A stretch of DNA of 64,000 nt, taken from contig JAFKKO010000122.1 in the NCBI GenBank assembly GCA_017305455.1, forward strand, positions 1 to 64,000, written 5' to 3'. This stretch comes from Hyphomicrobiales bacterium. GTDB lineage: Bacteria > Pseudomonadota > Alphaproteobacteria > Rhizobiales > Xanthobacteraceae. Below are positions 1 to 9,046 of this stretch, one piece after another. The position numbers were made by a program, and so were the translations under genes. Below the pieces are notes generated by a model, which was given only the letters and a program-made list of their open reading frames with translations, searched no databases and was not told the origin of the DNA. Within the stretch, counting starts at the first letter, position 1. Every line of letters begins with the position of its first letter.

Positions 1-1904
1 AGAATGATCGCGGTCTTGAACGGCTCGATCTCGGCGATCTGCTCGGCCAGCGCCGTGGAATAGAGCGACAAGCCGAACAGGACCAGGAAGATCATGTATT
101 TGATCGGCCACAGCCGCTCGTGCAGGCCCCATGGCAGCCGAAGCTGCGGCACTTTCACCGCCTGGGCGATATTGTTGAGCAATTCCTGCAACGCGCCGAA
201 CGGACACAGCCAGCCGCAGAACGGCCCGCGCCCCCAGAACAGCAGCCCCGCCGCCACCGACGCCCACAGCAGGAAGATGTGCGGCGCGGAGAGGAAATAT
301 TCCCAGCTAAAGCCGGTCAGCAGCGAACTCATGAAGGTCAGGACATTGACCACCGAAAGCTGCGCGTTGACGTACCAGCCGAGCCAGACCAGCACGAACA
401 ACAGATAGGCCCGACGCACCCAGACATAGACCTGCGGCCGCCGCACCAGCACGTTCTGGAAAAAGAAGATCAGCGTCAGCGTGCCGAGCGCGACCACGGT
501 GATGCCAATCCTGACGGCATCGCCGCGCCAGATCCGCATCCACAGCGGCTCCTCGTCGGGCGCCGCGGCGGCCGCGCTCTGCGCGGGTTGCGGCGATGCC
601 GCGGCGGGCTGCTCGGTGCGAACGACCGTCGCCGGCTGCTCGCGCTTGAGATAGGCGTCCGGCAGCGTGTAGCCGAGATCGAAGGTCAGGAACGCCTTGT
701 CGCGCGCGCCGATCGCCCGCTGCACCAGAAGCTGCAACGTCCACGGCTCGGCCGGATCGAACGTGAAATCGGGCGGCACCACGAACAGGCTGATTTCGGG
801 GAAGGCTGGCGCGCCCTCCGCGGCAAAATCACCCAGCCTTGTGTGATCGCGGTCGCGGAAGCGGATGCTGTTGCCGTCCTGCAGAAGCTCGATGCGGTCG
901 AAGATGCCGCCGCGGACATAGCCCGAGCCCTTGAACGAATAGCGGCCCGAGCCGGCGACCACCAGCGCCTGCTGGCCGGGCTTCAGCCGCGCCTTGAGGC
1001 GCTCATAACCGTCATCGCCAAGCAGGCTGCGGCCGATGGTCGGCACCGCGACATCGGCGACATACAGATCGATGAAATCGTCGGCCGGATCGCCGGTCTC
1101 GGCATGCGCCACCGCCGCCGCGTTGCCGGATTTCGCGTAAGCCTCGTTGATATCGGCAACGCTCAGATGCAGCCGGCGGATCGAGCCGTCGCCCAGCAGG
1201 GTCTGCCAGTCGCGCGTCTCGCTCTTGCTCATGTCGATGGTCTTGACCACCTGCGCCGCGACCGCCGCAACCCCAGCCTGCCCCTGATTGCCGAGCCGCC
1301 CGGTCCTGATCAGTTTCGTCGCCGAGCGGACGATGCTGTCGCCGATCACCAGCACGGTGACGGTCGCGCCGCTGACGATATCGACCTGCGGCGCTTTCGC
1401 GGCACCGCTGACCACCGGCATCATTTCGGTGCCGACCAGCTTGTTGACGGCGTCGAGAATGCGTTTTTCCGGAATGCCGATCAGGACGATCGGCTCTTTA
1501 TGATCGACCAGCTTGAATCCGGCGAGAACACCCTGTGTGGTGATGCCGGCGAGAACATGGATCGGCTTTCCCGAATAGCCGACCGAATTAGAGAAATCCG
1601 AATTGAGGAAGGCAAAGCCGAGAAGCTGATCGTCCTTGTAGATCGGTGCGACCGGCGGATCGCCCTGCAGCGGCCCGAATCGCGTTGCCTGCGGAATCAA
1701 TTCCGCCGGCTGCGCCTTGCTGAGATACTCGCTGAGCTGGCCCGCCGCGCGTGCATCGGCAGCGAGGAAAATCGCTCCGATCAGGACAACAAGAGCGACG
1801 ACGTGAGCGACGCAAAAATCTCGGAATTTAGACAAACCGTCCCCATCCGCTTTTGCTGCTTCAGGAGAAGCCAACAAAAAACGACGCCGCCGGTTCCTGT
1901 GCAT
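1..1904 (-). CDS. nosR: NosR, nitrous oxide reductase expression regulator/electron donor (C-terminus beyond window)
   Basis: Membrane flavo-iron-sulfur protein needed for expression and reduction of N2O reductase. About 634 residues are visible. An N-terminal hydrophobic segment is followed by a periplasmic FMN-binding domain with an SGAT motif (Thr181 would carry covalent FMN), then membrane helices and the hallmark GRGPFCGWLCPFG (Cys563, Cys567), the first of two CxxxCP motifs. The second motif and the ferredoxin-like tail lie off the left edge, as would nosZDFYL. The start at 1904 is the first in-frame ATG; it has no strong Shine-Dalgarno sequence, so a slightly different start is possible. 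An FNR-type box lies about 54 bp upstream. A 659-codon open frame on the opposite strand is only its antisense shadow. Confidence 0.93.
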   Translation of the reverse strand, partial: MHRNRRRRFLLASPEAAKADGDGLSKFRDFCVAHVVALVVLIGAIFLAADARAAGQLSEYLSKAQPAELIPQATRFGPLQGDPPVAPIYKDDQLLGFAFLNSDFSNSVGYSGKPIHVLAGITTQGVLAGFKLVDHKEPIVLIGIPEKRILDAVNKLVGTEMMPVVSGAAKAPQVDIVSGATVTVLVIGDSIVRSATKLIRTGRLGNQGQAGVAAVAAQVVKTIDMSKSETRDWQTLLGDGSIRRLHLSVADINEAYAKSGNAAAVAHAETGDPADDFIDLYVADVAVPTIGRSLLGDDGYERLKARLKPGQQALVVAGSGRYSFKGSGYVRGGIFDRIELLQDGNSIRFRDRDHTRLGDFAAEGAPAFPEISLFVVPPDFTFDPAEPWTLQLLVQRAIGARDKAFLTFDLGYTLPDAYLKREQPATVVRTEQPAAASPQPAQSAAAAAPDEEPLWMRIWRGDAVRIGITVVALGTLTLIFFFQNVLVRRPQVYVWVRRAYLLFVLVWLGWYVNAQLSVVNVLTFMSSLLTGFSWEYFLSAPHIFLLWASVAAGLLFWGRGPFCGWLCPFGALQELLNNIAQAVKVPQLRLPWGLHERLWPIKYMIFLVLFGLSLYSTALAEQIAEIEPFKTAII

Positions 1905-1951
1905 TGGCAACCCCGCATGGACATCTGTATCAGTAGAGATAATAATGGCAT

Positions 1952-1965
1952 TTGTCCTATATCAA
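1952..1965 (-). promoter_or_regulatory. FNR/FixK/NnrR-type box upstream of nosR
   Basis: The sequence TTGTC-CTAT-ATCAA is a near-match to TTGAT-N4-ATCAA. Its centre (1958.5) is about 41.5 bp from a predicted nosR start at ~1917, the class II activator position, and an extended -10-like TGATACAGAT lies between. It lies upstream of the likely start of the divergent gene (1993) but too close to serve it in the same way, so nosR is the likely target. Which Crp/Fnr protein binds it cannot be told from sequence. Confidence 0.6.
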
Positions 1966-1992
1966 ATCACGGACTGCGAGGCGAAGCTCTTC

Positions 1993-2868
1993 ATGCACGA
2001 AAAGCCTCTGCTGACAACGACGCCGGCGCCGATCGTCAGTCTGCCGGAATTCTACGCTGTTGCCTTCAATCAGGCTCAACGCGCAGCACAGCACTATAGC
2101 GCGGCGACGTTGCATGCCGATCGGAACGCAAGCGGTCTGCAATCGGTGTTCGCCACTCTCGTATCGCGGGAAAAGATCCGGGCCGATGCGATCGCGAAGG
2201 CCTGCGTTGAAGCGTGCGGTCAGCCTCCCGATCTGAAAAAGCTGCCGGCCGGTTTCGCCGATCTGGTCCCGATGCAGGAAATTGTGGATATCGCCGACTC
2301 GCGCCTGGTCACGCCCTACGCCGCATGGGCGCTCGCGGTCCGCCATCGCCGGCGCGCTTTCGCGTTCTGGACCTACGTCGCCGCTCTTGCCGCGCAGCCG
2401 ACGATCAGCGCCGCCGCCGAACGGCTGGCGCGGGAGGCGCTGGCCGACGGCAATCTGCTGCGCCGGGAGCGACGTCTTGCATGGCAGAACGAGCATAAAA
2501 CGAGCGAAGGCGATCAGGGCGACAGGGACATGTCGGCCGCTTTGCTGGAAAGCCTGCTGCGGCGAGACATGCTGGCGTGGTCGCAGACCCTGCCGCCGGC
2601 GCAGAGCGAGCAGCTTCTGCTGGCCGGCGCGCTCGCGCCCTCCGACGACGCCCCGCTCGGTGACATCGAAACGCCGGCGCCCGGCGAACTCGAACAGGTC
2701 AAGCAACGCGCCCTGCGGCGGGCCGAGCAACTGTCAAACATCTACCTCGACGATGCCGACAGCGCCACCGACCAGAGCAGTCTCGATTTTGCGCAGAAGC
2801 TCGCCGCACATTCGATCTGGCGGCTGGCGAATCTGCGGGCCGTGGCCGCAGGCGGCCCGCGGCGCTAA
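1993..2868 (+). CDS. Hypothetical all-helical protein, possibly degenerate ferritin-like
   Basis: A soluble, mostly helical protein of 291 residues, transcribed away from nosR. The ATG at 1993 is preferred over one at 1945, because the latter would place the nosR FNR box inside the gene. The N-terminal part (EFYAVAFNQAQRAAQHYSAA) and the segments around SREKIRADAIAKAC and VRHRRRAFAFWTYVAA resemble the four-helix pattern of ferritin/rubrerythrin-like proteins. However, the positions where iron-binding Glu and His would be expected appear replaced (for example RHRRRAF, and LAREALADGN). This fold assignment is inference. The divergent position suggests a link to denitrification, but no function is assigned. 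Confidence 0.6.
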   Translation: MHEKPLLTTTPAPIVSLPEFYAVAFNQAQRAAQHYSAATLHADRNASGLQSVFATLVSREKIRADAIAKACVEACGQPPDLKKLPAGFADLVPMQEIVDIADSRLVTPYAAWALAVRHRRRAFAFWTYVAALAAQPTISAAAERLAREALADGNLLRRERRLAWQNEHKTSEGDQGDRDMSAALLESLLRRDMLAWSQTLPPAQSEQLLLAGALAPSDDAPLGDIETPAPGELEQVKQRALRRAEQLSNIYLDDADSATDQSSLDFAQKLAAHSIWRLANLRAVAAGGPRR

Positions 2869-3066
2869 CGCGCCGCAACCCGATCAAGCCAATAGCCGAC
2901 TTGCGGCTTTAAGCACGAGCCTGCGGAGACGACGTCCCGCATGGCCTCCGTCACGGCCGGCGCGGCGCTCGGAAGACATTGTTAAAGCACCAGACATTGC
3001 TAAACAGAGCGGGCGTCCGCGCATTGCAGCCAGGGCGTTCGAGGCCGGCAGGTCTTCCTGCGTCGC

Positions 3067-3438
3067 ATGGCGATTGATCCGATGCGTTATCTCTATCTGC
3101 TTTTCGGCATCACCTTCGTGATCCTCGGCTTCGTCGGGGCGTTCCTGCCCGTGCTGCCGACCACGCCGTTCCTGATTCTTGCGGCTGCGTGCTTTGCCCG
3201 TTCCTCTCCCCGGCTTGAGAGCTGGCTGCTGTCGCATCCCCGGTTCGGGCCCGCGCTCATGGCATGGCGCGAAAACCGCGCGATCCCCCGAAAAGCCAAG
3301 CTGCTCGCGCTTGGCGGAATGAGCGTCAGCTTTCTGTGGCTCTGGCTCGGGGTCGGCCCCGGCGCCATACCTCTGGCGATCGCCGGCGCGGTGATGCTGG
3401 TAGGGTTGGCCTACGTTTTCAGCAAGCCATCCGCGTAA
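3067..3438 (+). CDS. YbaN-family (DUF454) inner-membrane protein
   Basis: Small membrane protein of 123 residues. It has the family's opening ([48 protein letters not shown]) with the PxLPTTPF turn, then the WRENRAIP segment and two further helices. The function of DUF454/YbaN proteins is not established. An alternative ATG lies five codons downstream (3082) and fits the family's N-terminus equally well. It lies 83 bp before the DMT transporter on the same strand, so co-transcription is possible. The preceding 198 bp hold nothing recognisable. Confidence 0.85.
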   Translation: MAIDPMRYLYLLFGITFVILGFVGAFLPVLPTTPFLILAAACFARSSPRLESWLLSHPRFGPALMAWRENRAIPRKAKLLALGGMSVSFLWLWLGVGPGAIPLAIAGAVMLVGLAYVFSKPSA

Positions 3439-3521
3439 AGATCGGGCCTCACATTGAAGGCGCGGTTCGATTGCTCTAGTGTCGGATCGAACCGCATCGG
3501 GACAGGCGCACGACCACCAGA

Positions 3522-4355
3522 ATGACTATTTTCGTATTCAGCGTCGTTCTGTTCGCCGCCGCACTTCATGCCATCTGGAACGCCGTCGTCAAAGGCGGCG
3601 CCGACAAGCTGCTCACCACCGTGCTGGTCACGACCTGGGCGACATTGATCGCCGCGGTGTGCCTGCCGTTCCTGCCCGCTCCAAGCCGGGAAAGCTGGCC
3701 CTTCATCGGCGTCTCCACGCTGCTTCAGGTCGGCTATTACGTGCTGGTGGCGCGGACCTATCATCTTGCGGATATGAGCCAGACCTATCCGTTGATGCGC
3801 GGCACCGCGCCCTTGCTCGTCGCCATCATCAGCGTCGCGGTTCTCGGAGGACATCTGTCCGCTTCAGCCTGGGTCGGGATTGCCATCATCTGCGCCGGCA
3901 TCCTCGCGATGGCGACGTCGGGGCACTCGAAAAACAAGGCCGGGCTCGCGCTCGCTTTGCTCAATGCGGGCGTGATCGCGAGCTACACGCTGGTCGACGG
4001 GCTGGGCGTGCGCCTGTCGGGCGCGCCCGCCGCCTACACATTGTGGATCTTCCTGCTCACCGGCATTCCGCTGATCGTCTGGACGTTCGTCGCGCGGCGC
4101 GCCGAATTCCAGGGCTATATCGCCGCCAACTGGCATCTCGGACTGGTGGGTGGCGCGGGCACGATCATTTCCTATGGCCTCGCGCTCTGGGCGATGACGC
4201 TTGCGCCCGTCGCCGTCATTGCCGCCCTGCGCGAGACCTCTATCCTGTTCGGAACGGCGATCTCGGCGCTGGTTCTCAAGGAGCGGGTCAGCATGGTCCG
4301 CATGGTTGCGGTGTGCATCATCGCCATCGGCGCGGGAATCCTGCGGTTCGCTTAA
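3522..4355 (+). CDS. EamA/DMT-superfamily permease
   Basis: Predicted ten-helix inner-membrane transporter of 277 residues, in two EamA repeats. The first opens with FVFSVVLFAAALHAIWNAVVKGG and includes MSQTYPLMRGTAPLLVAIIS. The second begins near LALLNAGVIASYTLVDGLGV and ends VSMVRMVAVCIIAIGAGILRF. The substrate is unknown; relatives export amino acids, metabolites or quaternary compounds. It starts at ATG 3522 and is followed by an intrinsic hairpin whose T-tract serves the convergent gene. Confidence 0.85.
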   Translation: MTIFVFSVVLFAAALHAIWNAVVKGGADKLLTTVLVTTWATLIAAVCLPFLPAPSRESWPFIGVSTLLQVGYYVLVARTYHLADMSQTYPLMRGTAPLLVAIISVAVLGGHLSASAWVGIAIICAGILAMATSGHSKNKAGLALALLNAGVIASYTLVDGLGVRLSGAPAAYTLWIFLLTGIPLIVWTFVARRAEFQGYIAANWHLGLVGGAGTIISYGLALWAMTLAPVAVIAALRETSILFGTAISALVLKERVSMVRMVAVCIIAIGAGILRFA

Positions 4356-4365
4356 GACAGCCTCA

Positions 4366-4399
4366 CAAAAAAAGCCGGGGTGCATGGCGCGCCCCGGCT
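4366..4399 (-). terminator. Rho-independent terminator of the MFS gene
   Basis: An 8-bp perfect stem (AGCCGGGG / CCCCGGCT) with an 11-nt loop. Read on the minus strand it is followed directly by a run of seven T. It lies 33 bp past the stop of the OxlT-like gene and between two convergent genes, so it may also stop the rightward EamA transcript. Confidence 0.85.
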
Positions 4400-4431
4400 G
4401 ATCTGTTGGATTCCAGGATGACGGCGGCGCG

Positions 4432-5724
4432 CTATGCCGTCGCCACCGCGGCAGTGCCGGCGCTGCTCTGGCGATGAGCGGTGCGCATCGGCTTGAGCAC
4501 CGCGATCGCCAGGAACGCCGTGAGGAAGTTCATCGCGATCACGACGCCGAACACCACGTTCCATGACGCGGTAATCTCGTGCAGCTCGGCCGCGAGCGGG
4601 CCGCCGAGCACCGAGCCGACACCCTGCGCCATATACAGGAAGCCGTAATTGGTGGTGGCGTTCTTGGTGCCGAAGGTATCGGTCAGGGTGGAGGGAAACA
4701 GCGAGAAGATCTCGCCCCAGCCGAAGAACACGACGCCCGACAGAAGCACGAAGGTCAGCGGGTGATGGGCGAAGAGCAGCCAGATCGTCATGGCGATGCC
4801 TTCGATGCCGAACGCGATCAGCATGGTGTTCTCTCGGCCAATCCTGTCCGAAACCCAGCCGAAGAACGGACGGGTCAGACCATTGGTGAAGCGGTCGATG
4901 GTCAGCGCCAGCGGCAGCGCTGCAAGGCCGAACACCAGAGCGTCCTTGACGCCGAAATCCTTGGCGAAGGCGCCCATCTGCGAGATCACCATGAGGCCCG
5001 AGGTGGACATCATCGTCATCATCACGAACATCAGCCAGAAAATCGGGCTGCGCAGCATTTCGCGCGGCGCGTAGTCGCGGGTTTCCTGCACGAGACCGTG
5101 GACCTGCGCATCGACCGCAACGTGCGGCGTGCTCTTGTCGGGACGACGCATGCCAAGCGCGGCCAGCACGCCGACGACGCCGAAGATGATGCCGAAGACC
5201 ATAAGCGTGTGCGACAGACCGCTGCTGCGCAGGCTGCCCGAAATCGGGAAGGTGGTGAGGATGGCGCCGAAGCCGTAACCGGCCGCGACCAGGCCCACGG
5301 CAAGACCGCGCTTGTCGGGAAACCACTGCACCATCATGCCGACCACGCCGACATAGATGATGCCGGTGCCGATGCCGCCGAGAACGCCGTACGTAATATA
5401 AAGTCCCGTGAGGCTTTCGACATGAGCGGCGAGAACCCAGCTCAGGCCGGTCAGTGCCGCGCCGAACGCCAGCAGCACGCGCGGGCCGAAGCGATCGACC
5501 AGATAGCCCTGCGCCGGCGACAGGAAGGTTTGCAGCATGATCAGCAGAGAGAACGTCACCTGGATTTCGGCAAGCGGAGCATGCAGCTTTTCGGTCAGCG
5601 GGCCGGTGAACAGCGCCCAGACATATTGCGGGCTCGAGATCGCCATCATCGCGACCATGCCCAGAAAAAGTTGAAACCAGCGTGATGGCGGCGCAGACGT
5701 GGTCCGCCCGGTTTGGGTTGTCAT
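4432..5724 (-). CDS. MFS transporter, oxalate/formate antiporter (OxlT) family
   Basis: Twelve-helix major facilitator of 430 residues. It matches the OxlT-like family in SSPQYVWALFTGPLTEKL at the first helix, the DRFGPR loop of the A motif between helices 2 and 3, GGIGTGIIYVGVVGMMVQWFPDKRGLAVGLVAAGYGFGA across helices 4-5, and SDRIGRE in the second half. Family members exchange small carboxylates, but nothing here fixes the substrate. Its start has an AGGGAG Shine-Dalgarno. It diverges from the GntR regulator at 6058, a likely controller. Confidence 0.85.
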   Translation of the reverse strand: MTTQTGRTTSAPPSRWFQLFLGMVAMMAISSPQYVWALFTGPLTEKLHAPLAEIQVTFSLLIMLQTFLSPAQGYLVDRFGPRVLLAFGAALTGLSWVLAAHVESLTGLYITYGVLGGIGTGIIYVGVVGMMVQWFPDKRGLAVGLVAAGYGFGAILTTFPISGSLRSSGLSHTLMVFGIIFGVVGVLAALGMRRPDKSTPHVAVDAQVHGLVQETRDYAPREMLRSPIFWLMFVMMTMMSTSGLMVISQMGAFAKDFGVKDALVFGLAALPLALTIDRFTNGLTRPFFGWVSDRIGRENTMLIAFGIEGIAMTIWLLFAHHPLTFVLLSGVVFFGWGEIFSLFPSTLTDTFGTKNATTNYGFLYMAQGVGSVLGGPLAAELHEITASWNVVFGVVIAMNFLTAFLAIAVLKPMRTAHRQSSAGTAAVATA

Positions 5725-6057
5725 GTCGTTTCACTCCCTATGTTGTGATTATTGGCCAGTTAACCCGGCTCTCTATTGCTAATAGTATATCTCTAACATG
5801 TCAGTCCCGCCGAGCTGTTGCAAGTTTATTGCAACCCGGTCACGGTCCGGCTGTGATCTCGAAGAGTTTCTCGCCAGGGGTGCGCCAGACAGGCGACTCG
5901 CGTCCATTTGGCACTCGCCAAACGGCTGACCGCGTGGGAAAGGTGACAACCCCGATCATTAAGACGATCGTAGGCTTGGAACGCCGTGGTTAAGGCAGGA
6001 TAACATACTCAGGAATAAGACCTTTTCTTATCTGTCATCAATCATGCAGTTTTTGTG
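5725..6057. promoter_or_regulatory. Divergent promoter region of MFS and GntR genes
   Basis: This 333-bp interval holds no gene. It contains a clear inverted repeat at 5817-5835 (GTTGCAA-gttta-TTGCAAC), a plausible operator for the FCD-type GntR protein encoded next to it. It sits about 100 bp from the MFS start and 220 bp from the regulator start. AT-rich stretches nearby could hold promoters. The operator role is inference. Confidence 0.45.
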
Positions 6058-6750
6058 ATGCAATCCATGAGCCTTCCCGAAGTTGTCGACAACGACGACG
6101 AATTGCAGTCGCGCACCGCTTATCGTCTGATCGAGGAGATGATCGTGACGCACGAGCTGCCCCCCGGCTCGCGCATCTCCGAAGTGTCGCTCAGCAGCAA
6201 GCTCGGCATCGGACGCACGCCGATCCGCGAGGCACTGCAACGACTGTCGTTTGAAGGCACCGTGAGGATCGTGCCGCGTTCGGGCGCCTTCGTCTCGGAG
6301 ATCGATCTGGTCGATCAGCTCGCCATGATCGAAGTGCGCAAGGGCATCGAGAGGGTCCTGGCTGGTCGGGCCGCCCGCTTCGCACGCGACACCGAGCGCG
6401 CCCGTTTTCGTCAGCTCGCTCTCATGTTCGAGAAGGCTGCCGCGACGCACAGCGGCCTTGCTTTCGTCGAGGCCGACCGCGAATTCAATTCACTGATCAT
6501 CGCGACCGCGCGCAACAAATACGCCGCACAGGCCATTTCTCCGATTGAGGTGCAGACCCGGCGCTTCTGGTATCTGCACTTCAAGCAGTTCGGAGATTTG
6601 CAGCGGGTCTGCACCCTGCATGCTCATGTGGCTCGGCGCATCGCGGAAAACGACGAGGCGGGCGCGCGCGACGGCTCCGACCAGATCGTCGATTACGCCG
6701 AGGAATACACGCGAAAGACGCTGATGTTCTTTGGCATGGGCGGCGGCTGA
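6058..6750 (+). CDS. GntR-family regulator, FCD subfamily
   Basis: DNA-binding repressor/activator of 230 residues. It has an N-terminal winged helix (IVTHELPPGSRISEVSLSSKLGIGRTPIREALQRLSFEGTVRIVPRSGAFV) followed by the all-helical FCD ligand domain, including the EADREFNSLI and HAHVARRI stretches that normally bear metal-binding residues. The start may be GTG 6055, ATG 6058 or ATG 6070. It is divergent from the OxlT-like transporter and convergent with the amidase, so the transporter is the more likely target. The ligand is probably a small carboxylic acid, by family analogy. Confidence 0.87.
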   Translation: MQSMSLPEVVDNDDELQSRTAYRLIEEMIVTHELPPGSRISEVSLSSKLGIGRTPIREALQRLSFEGTVRIVPRSGAFVSEIDLVDQLAMIEVRKGIERVLAGRAARFARDTERARFRQLALMFEKAAATHSGLAFVEADREFNSLIIATARNKYAAQAISPIEVQTRRFWYLHFKQFGDLQRVCTLHAHVARRIAENDEAGARDGSDQIVDYAEEYTRKTLMFFGMGGG

Positions 6751-6809
6751 CCGCTCGTCTTGCGATCGAGACCGCGTCCCGGTTGTGTGACGACGCGGCC
6801 CCTCGTTCC

Positions 6810-8216
6810 TCACACCATGGCGTGGCAGCGGTTGTAGCCTTGCGGCTGGGAGCGCTCATAGGCCGCACCGAGACGCACCACGTCATATTCGCCGAGCGCG
6901 CGCCCGACAATGTGCAACCCAACCGGCATACCATCTGTCGCAATGCCCGCACAGACCGAGCCCGCCGGCTGGCCGGTGAGGTTGAACGGATAGGTGTAAT
7001 AGACCCACGACACCAGATTGCGGTCGGACAGATGCTCCGGAATGTTCACGCCGACATCGAGCGAGGAGACCGGCACCACTGGTGAGACCAGCACGTCGTA
7101 GGTCTCGAACAACGTCCGCACCTCGTCGCGGAAGGCATAACGCTCGAACACCTTGGTGTAATAGCTGCGCATGTCCTGCGACAGCGCGCCTTCCAGCACG
7201 TCGGCGACCGCGGGATCGAGCATGTCGCGCTTGTTCTCGACGAAATCGCGCAGCCGGATACCGACGCCGGCATAGAACTCGGCGGTCCACAGATCAATCG
7301 GGTCCCTTGCGAACGGACGATCAATCTGCTCGACCTCGCAGCCGAGCGTCTCCAGCGTCCGCACCGCCTTCTCCACCACGGCGAGCACGGCGGGATCGGG
7401 CTTGGCGTAACCGAAGGTCGGACTGTAGGCGACCCGCATACCTTTCACGCTCGCCTGCGCCGCGCCGAGCACGTCCGGCACCGGTCCTGCGACGCTGAAC
7501 GGATCGCGCGCGTCGTAACCGGCGATGGCGGAGAACAGCAGCGCCGCATCCTGCATCGAGCGCGCCATCGGCCCGACATGCGCCAGGGTCGGCGTCGCCG
7601 AGGCCGGCCACACCGGCACGCGGCCGAAATGGCCCTTGATGCCGGCAAGCCCCGAAAGACTGCACGGAATCCGGATCGAGCCGCCGCCATCGGTGCCGAG
7701 CCCGAACGGCGTGACGCCGGCCGCGACCGACGCCGCGGCGCCGGCGCTGGAGCCGCCCGGCGTCTTGTTCTGATTCCATGGATTGCGGGTGATGCCGGTG
7801 AGCAGATTGTCGCCGACCGGCTTGCAGCCGAACTCGCTGGTGGTGGTCTTGCCGATAATAATGGCACCGGCCTGCCGCAGCCGCTCCACCGCGGGCGCAT
7901 CGGCCGCAGCAATGTTGTTGGCCATCGCCTTCGAACCGGAGGCATAGGTCACGCCGCCGACCGCGATCAGATCCTTGACGCTGACCGGGATGCCGTGGAG
8001 GAAGCCGAGCGGCTGGCCGCGCATCACCGCCTCTTCCGCCGCCACGGCCGCAGAAAGCGCCGCTTCCGGCATCAGCGTGCTGAAGGCATTGAGAGTGGGT
8101 TGCGTCGCCTCGGCCGCTGCAAGCGCGCGCCGCGTGACTTCGACCGGCGAGACATCCTTGCGGGCAATCAGGCGCTTCAGCTCAACGGCGGACAGGGCAT
8201 CGAATTCGGTCGACAT
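6810..8216 (-). CDS. Amidase-signature family amidase
   Basis: Cytoplasmic amide hydrolase of 468 residues. The Ser-cisSer-Lys triad is intact: Lys81 in PVSVKDL, the serines of GGSSAG near 156-157, and the nucleophile Ser180 in GTDGGGSIRIP. The length fits aryl/acyl amidases and biuret/allophanate-type hydrolases; it is not obviously GatA because no gatB/gatC neighbours are seen. The start at ATG 8216 follows GGAGG at ideal spacing, whereas the GTG one codon earlier is too close. It lies last in the first Liv transporter cluster, after a terminator-like hairpin, so it may be partly uncoupled from it. The substrate is probably what that transporter imports. Confidence 0.9.
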   Translation of the reverse strand: MSTEFDALSAVELKRLIARKDVSPVEVTRRALAAAEATQPTLNAFSTLMPEAALSAAVAAEEAVMRGQPLGFLHGIPVSVKDLIAVGGVTYASGSKAMANNIAAADAPAVERLRQAGAIIIGKTTTSEFGCKPVGDNLLTGITRNPWNQNKTPGGSSAGAAASVAAGVTPFGLGTDGGGSIRIPCSLSGLAGIKGHFGRVPVWPASATPTLAHVGPMARSMQDAALLFSAIAGYDARDPFSVAGPVPDVLGAAQASVKGMRVAYSPTFGYAKPDPAVLAVVEKAVRTLETLGCEVEQIDRPFARDPIDLWTAEFYAGVGIRLRDFVENKRDMLDPAVADVLEGALSQDMRSYYTKVFERYAFRDEVRTLFETYDVLVSPVVPVSSLDVGVNIPEHLSDRNLVSWVYYTYPFNLTGQPAGSVCAGIATDGMPVGLHIVGRALGEYDVVRLGAAYERSQPQGYNRCHAMV

Positions 8217-8241
8217 CACTTAACCTCCGGCGACGATCACG

Positions 8242-8270
8242 AAAAAAGCGGGCGGCGATCTCCGCCGCCC
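8242..8270 (-). terminator. Intrinsic terminator between cyclase and amidase genes
   Basis: An 8-bp perfect stem GGGCGGCG / CGCCGCCC with a 5-nt loop. Read leftwards it is followed by GC and six T. A second, T-less stem (AGAGCGGCG... /...CGCCGCTCT) lies at about 8291-8320. Read-through would be needed for the amidase to be expressed from the liv promoter. Confidence 0.75.
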
Positions 8271-8330
8271 CAGGCCATGACATCGTTGTCAGAGCGGCGA
8301 GGCACCGCGCCGCCGCTCTGTTTGTTCGCA

Positions 8331-9029
8331 TCAGCCGACGATGGCGAAAGCGCGCACCGGCGAGCCGGAACCGCCCTTGAACTTCAGCGGCACGCCGAAG
8401 AACTGCACTTCACCCTTGCCGAGCAACTCCTCAAGGTTCACCAACCACTCCCAGTGGCTCATGCCAAGATCACGGCACAGGCGATGCTGCGAGAAGATAT
8501 TGTCCGACGGACGGTCGGTCGAAGGACCTTCGACGCCGTGCATCTTCGAACCGCGCTCGTGCAGCCACTTGGTGGCTTCGACGGTGAGCTGCGGATTCTT
8601 GAACACCGATTCCAGCTTCGGATAGTTGCGCTTGTGGAAGCCGGTGCACAGCAGCACGATGTGGCCGTCCACCTTCACGCCCGACTTCTTCTCCGCCTCG
8701 GCCATGTGCTCGGCGGTGATGTCTTCGAGATCACCGACATGGCGCAGGTCGAACGCCACCGCCTTGCCCATGAACAGCTCGAGCGGCATCTCGTCCACCG
8801 CCTTGCCTTCCGGATTGACATGGCGGAACGCATCGACGTGCGTGCCGACATGGTCGAGCATGGCGATGAAATTGGTCTGGAACGTCATCGCATCGCCAGG
8901 CACGCCGAGATTGAAGGCCTTCGCCGATTCATGAGACATGTGGGTCGTGATCACCGGGCGCTGGAACAGCTTGTGCGCCGGCATGTTGTCTTCGATCAGC
9001 AGGCTAAGATCGACGATACGTTTACTCAT
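8331..9029 (-). CDS. Cyclase-family (KynB-like) metal-dependent hydrolase
   Basis: A 232-residue member of the Cyclase family, which includes bacterial kynurenine formamidase and isatin hydrolase. It opens with RIVDLSLLIEDNMPAH, carries the metal-binding motif HVGTHVDAFRH, and the later GVEGPSTDRP segment matches the family's active-site loop. These enzymes hydrolyse amide or lactam bonds using Zn or Mn. It is 17 bp downstream of livF with a GAAGGAG Shine-Dalgarno, so it is clearly in the transporter operon. Together with the amidase it suggests uptake and stepwise hydrolysis of an amide or N-acyl compound; the actual substrate is not apparent. Confidence 0.85.
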   Translation of the reverse strand: MSKRIVDLSLLIEDNMPAHKLFQRPVITTHMSHESAKAFNLGVPGDAMTFQTNFIAMLDHVGTHVDAFRHVNPEGKAVDEMPLELFMGKAVAFDLRHVGDLEDITAEHMAEAEKKSGVKVDGHIVLLCTGFHKRNYPKLESVFKNPQLTVEATKWLHERGSKMHGVEGPSTDRPSDNIFSQHRLCRDLGMSHWEWLVNLEELLGKGEVQFFGVPLKFKGGSGSPVRAFAIVG

Positions 9030-9046
9030 TTACTTTCTCCTTCGGC

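Noticed and set aside
1945..1992. Earlier ATG for the gene beside nosR
   Set aside because: It would place the FNR-type box within the first codons; the ATG at 1993 is more consistent.
120..2099. A 659-codon open frame on the plus strand
   Set aside because: It is the antisense shadow of nosR: the minus frame encodes unmistakable NosR motifs, and the plus frame is compositionally biased (Arg, Ala, Asp, His) with no family signature.
4579..5685. A 368-codon plus-strand frame
   Set aside because: Antisense to the OxlT-like transporter; low-complexity His/Arg/Asp-rich translation.
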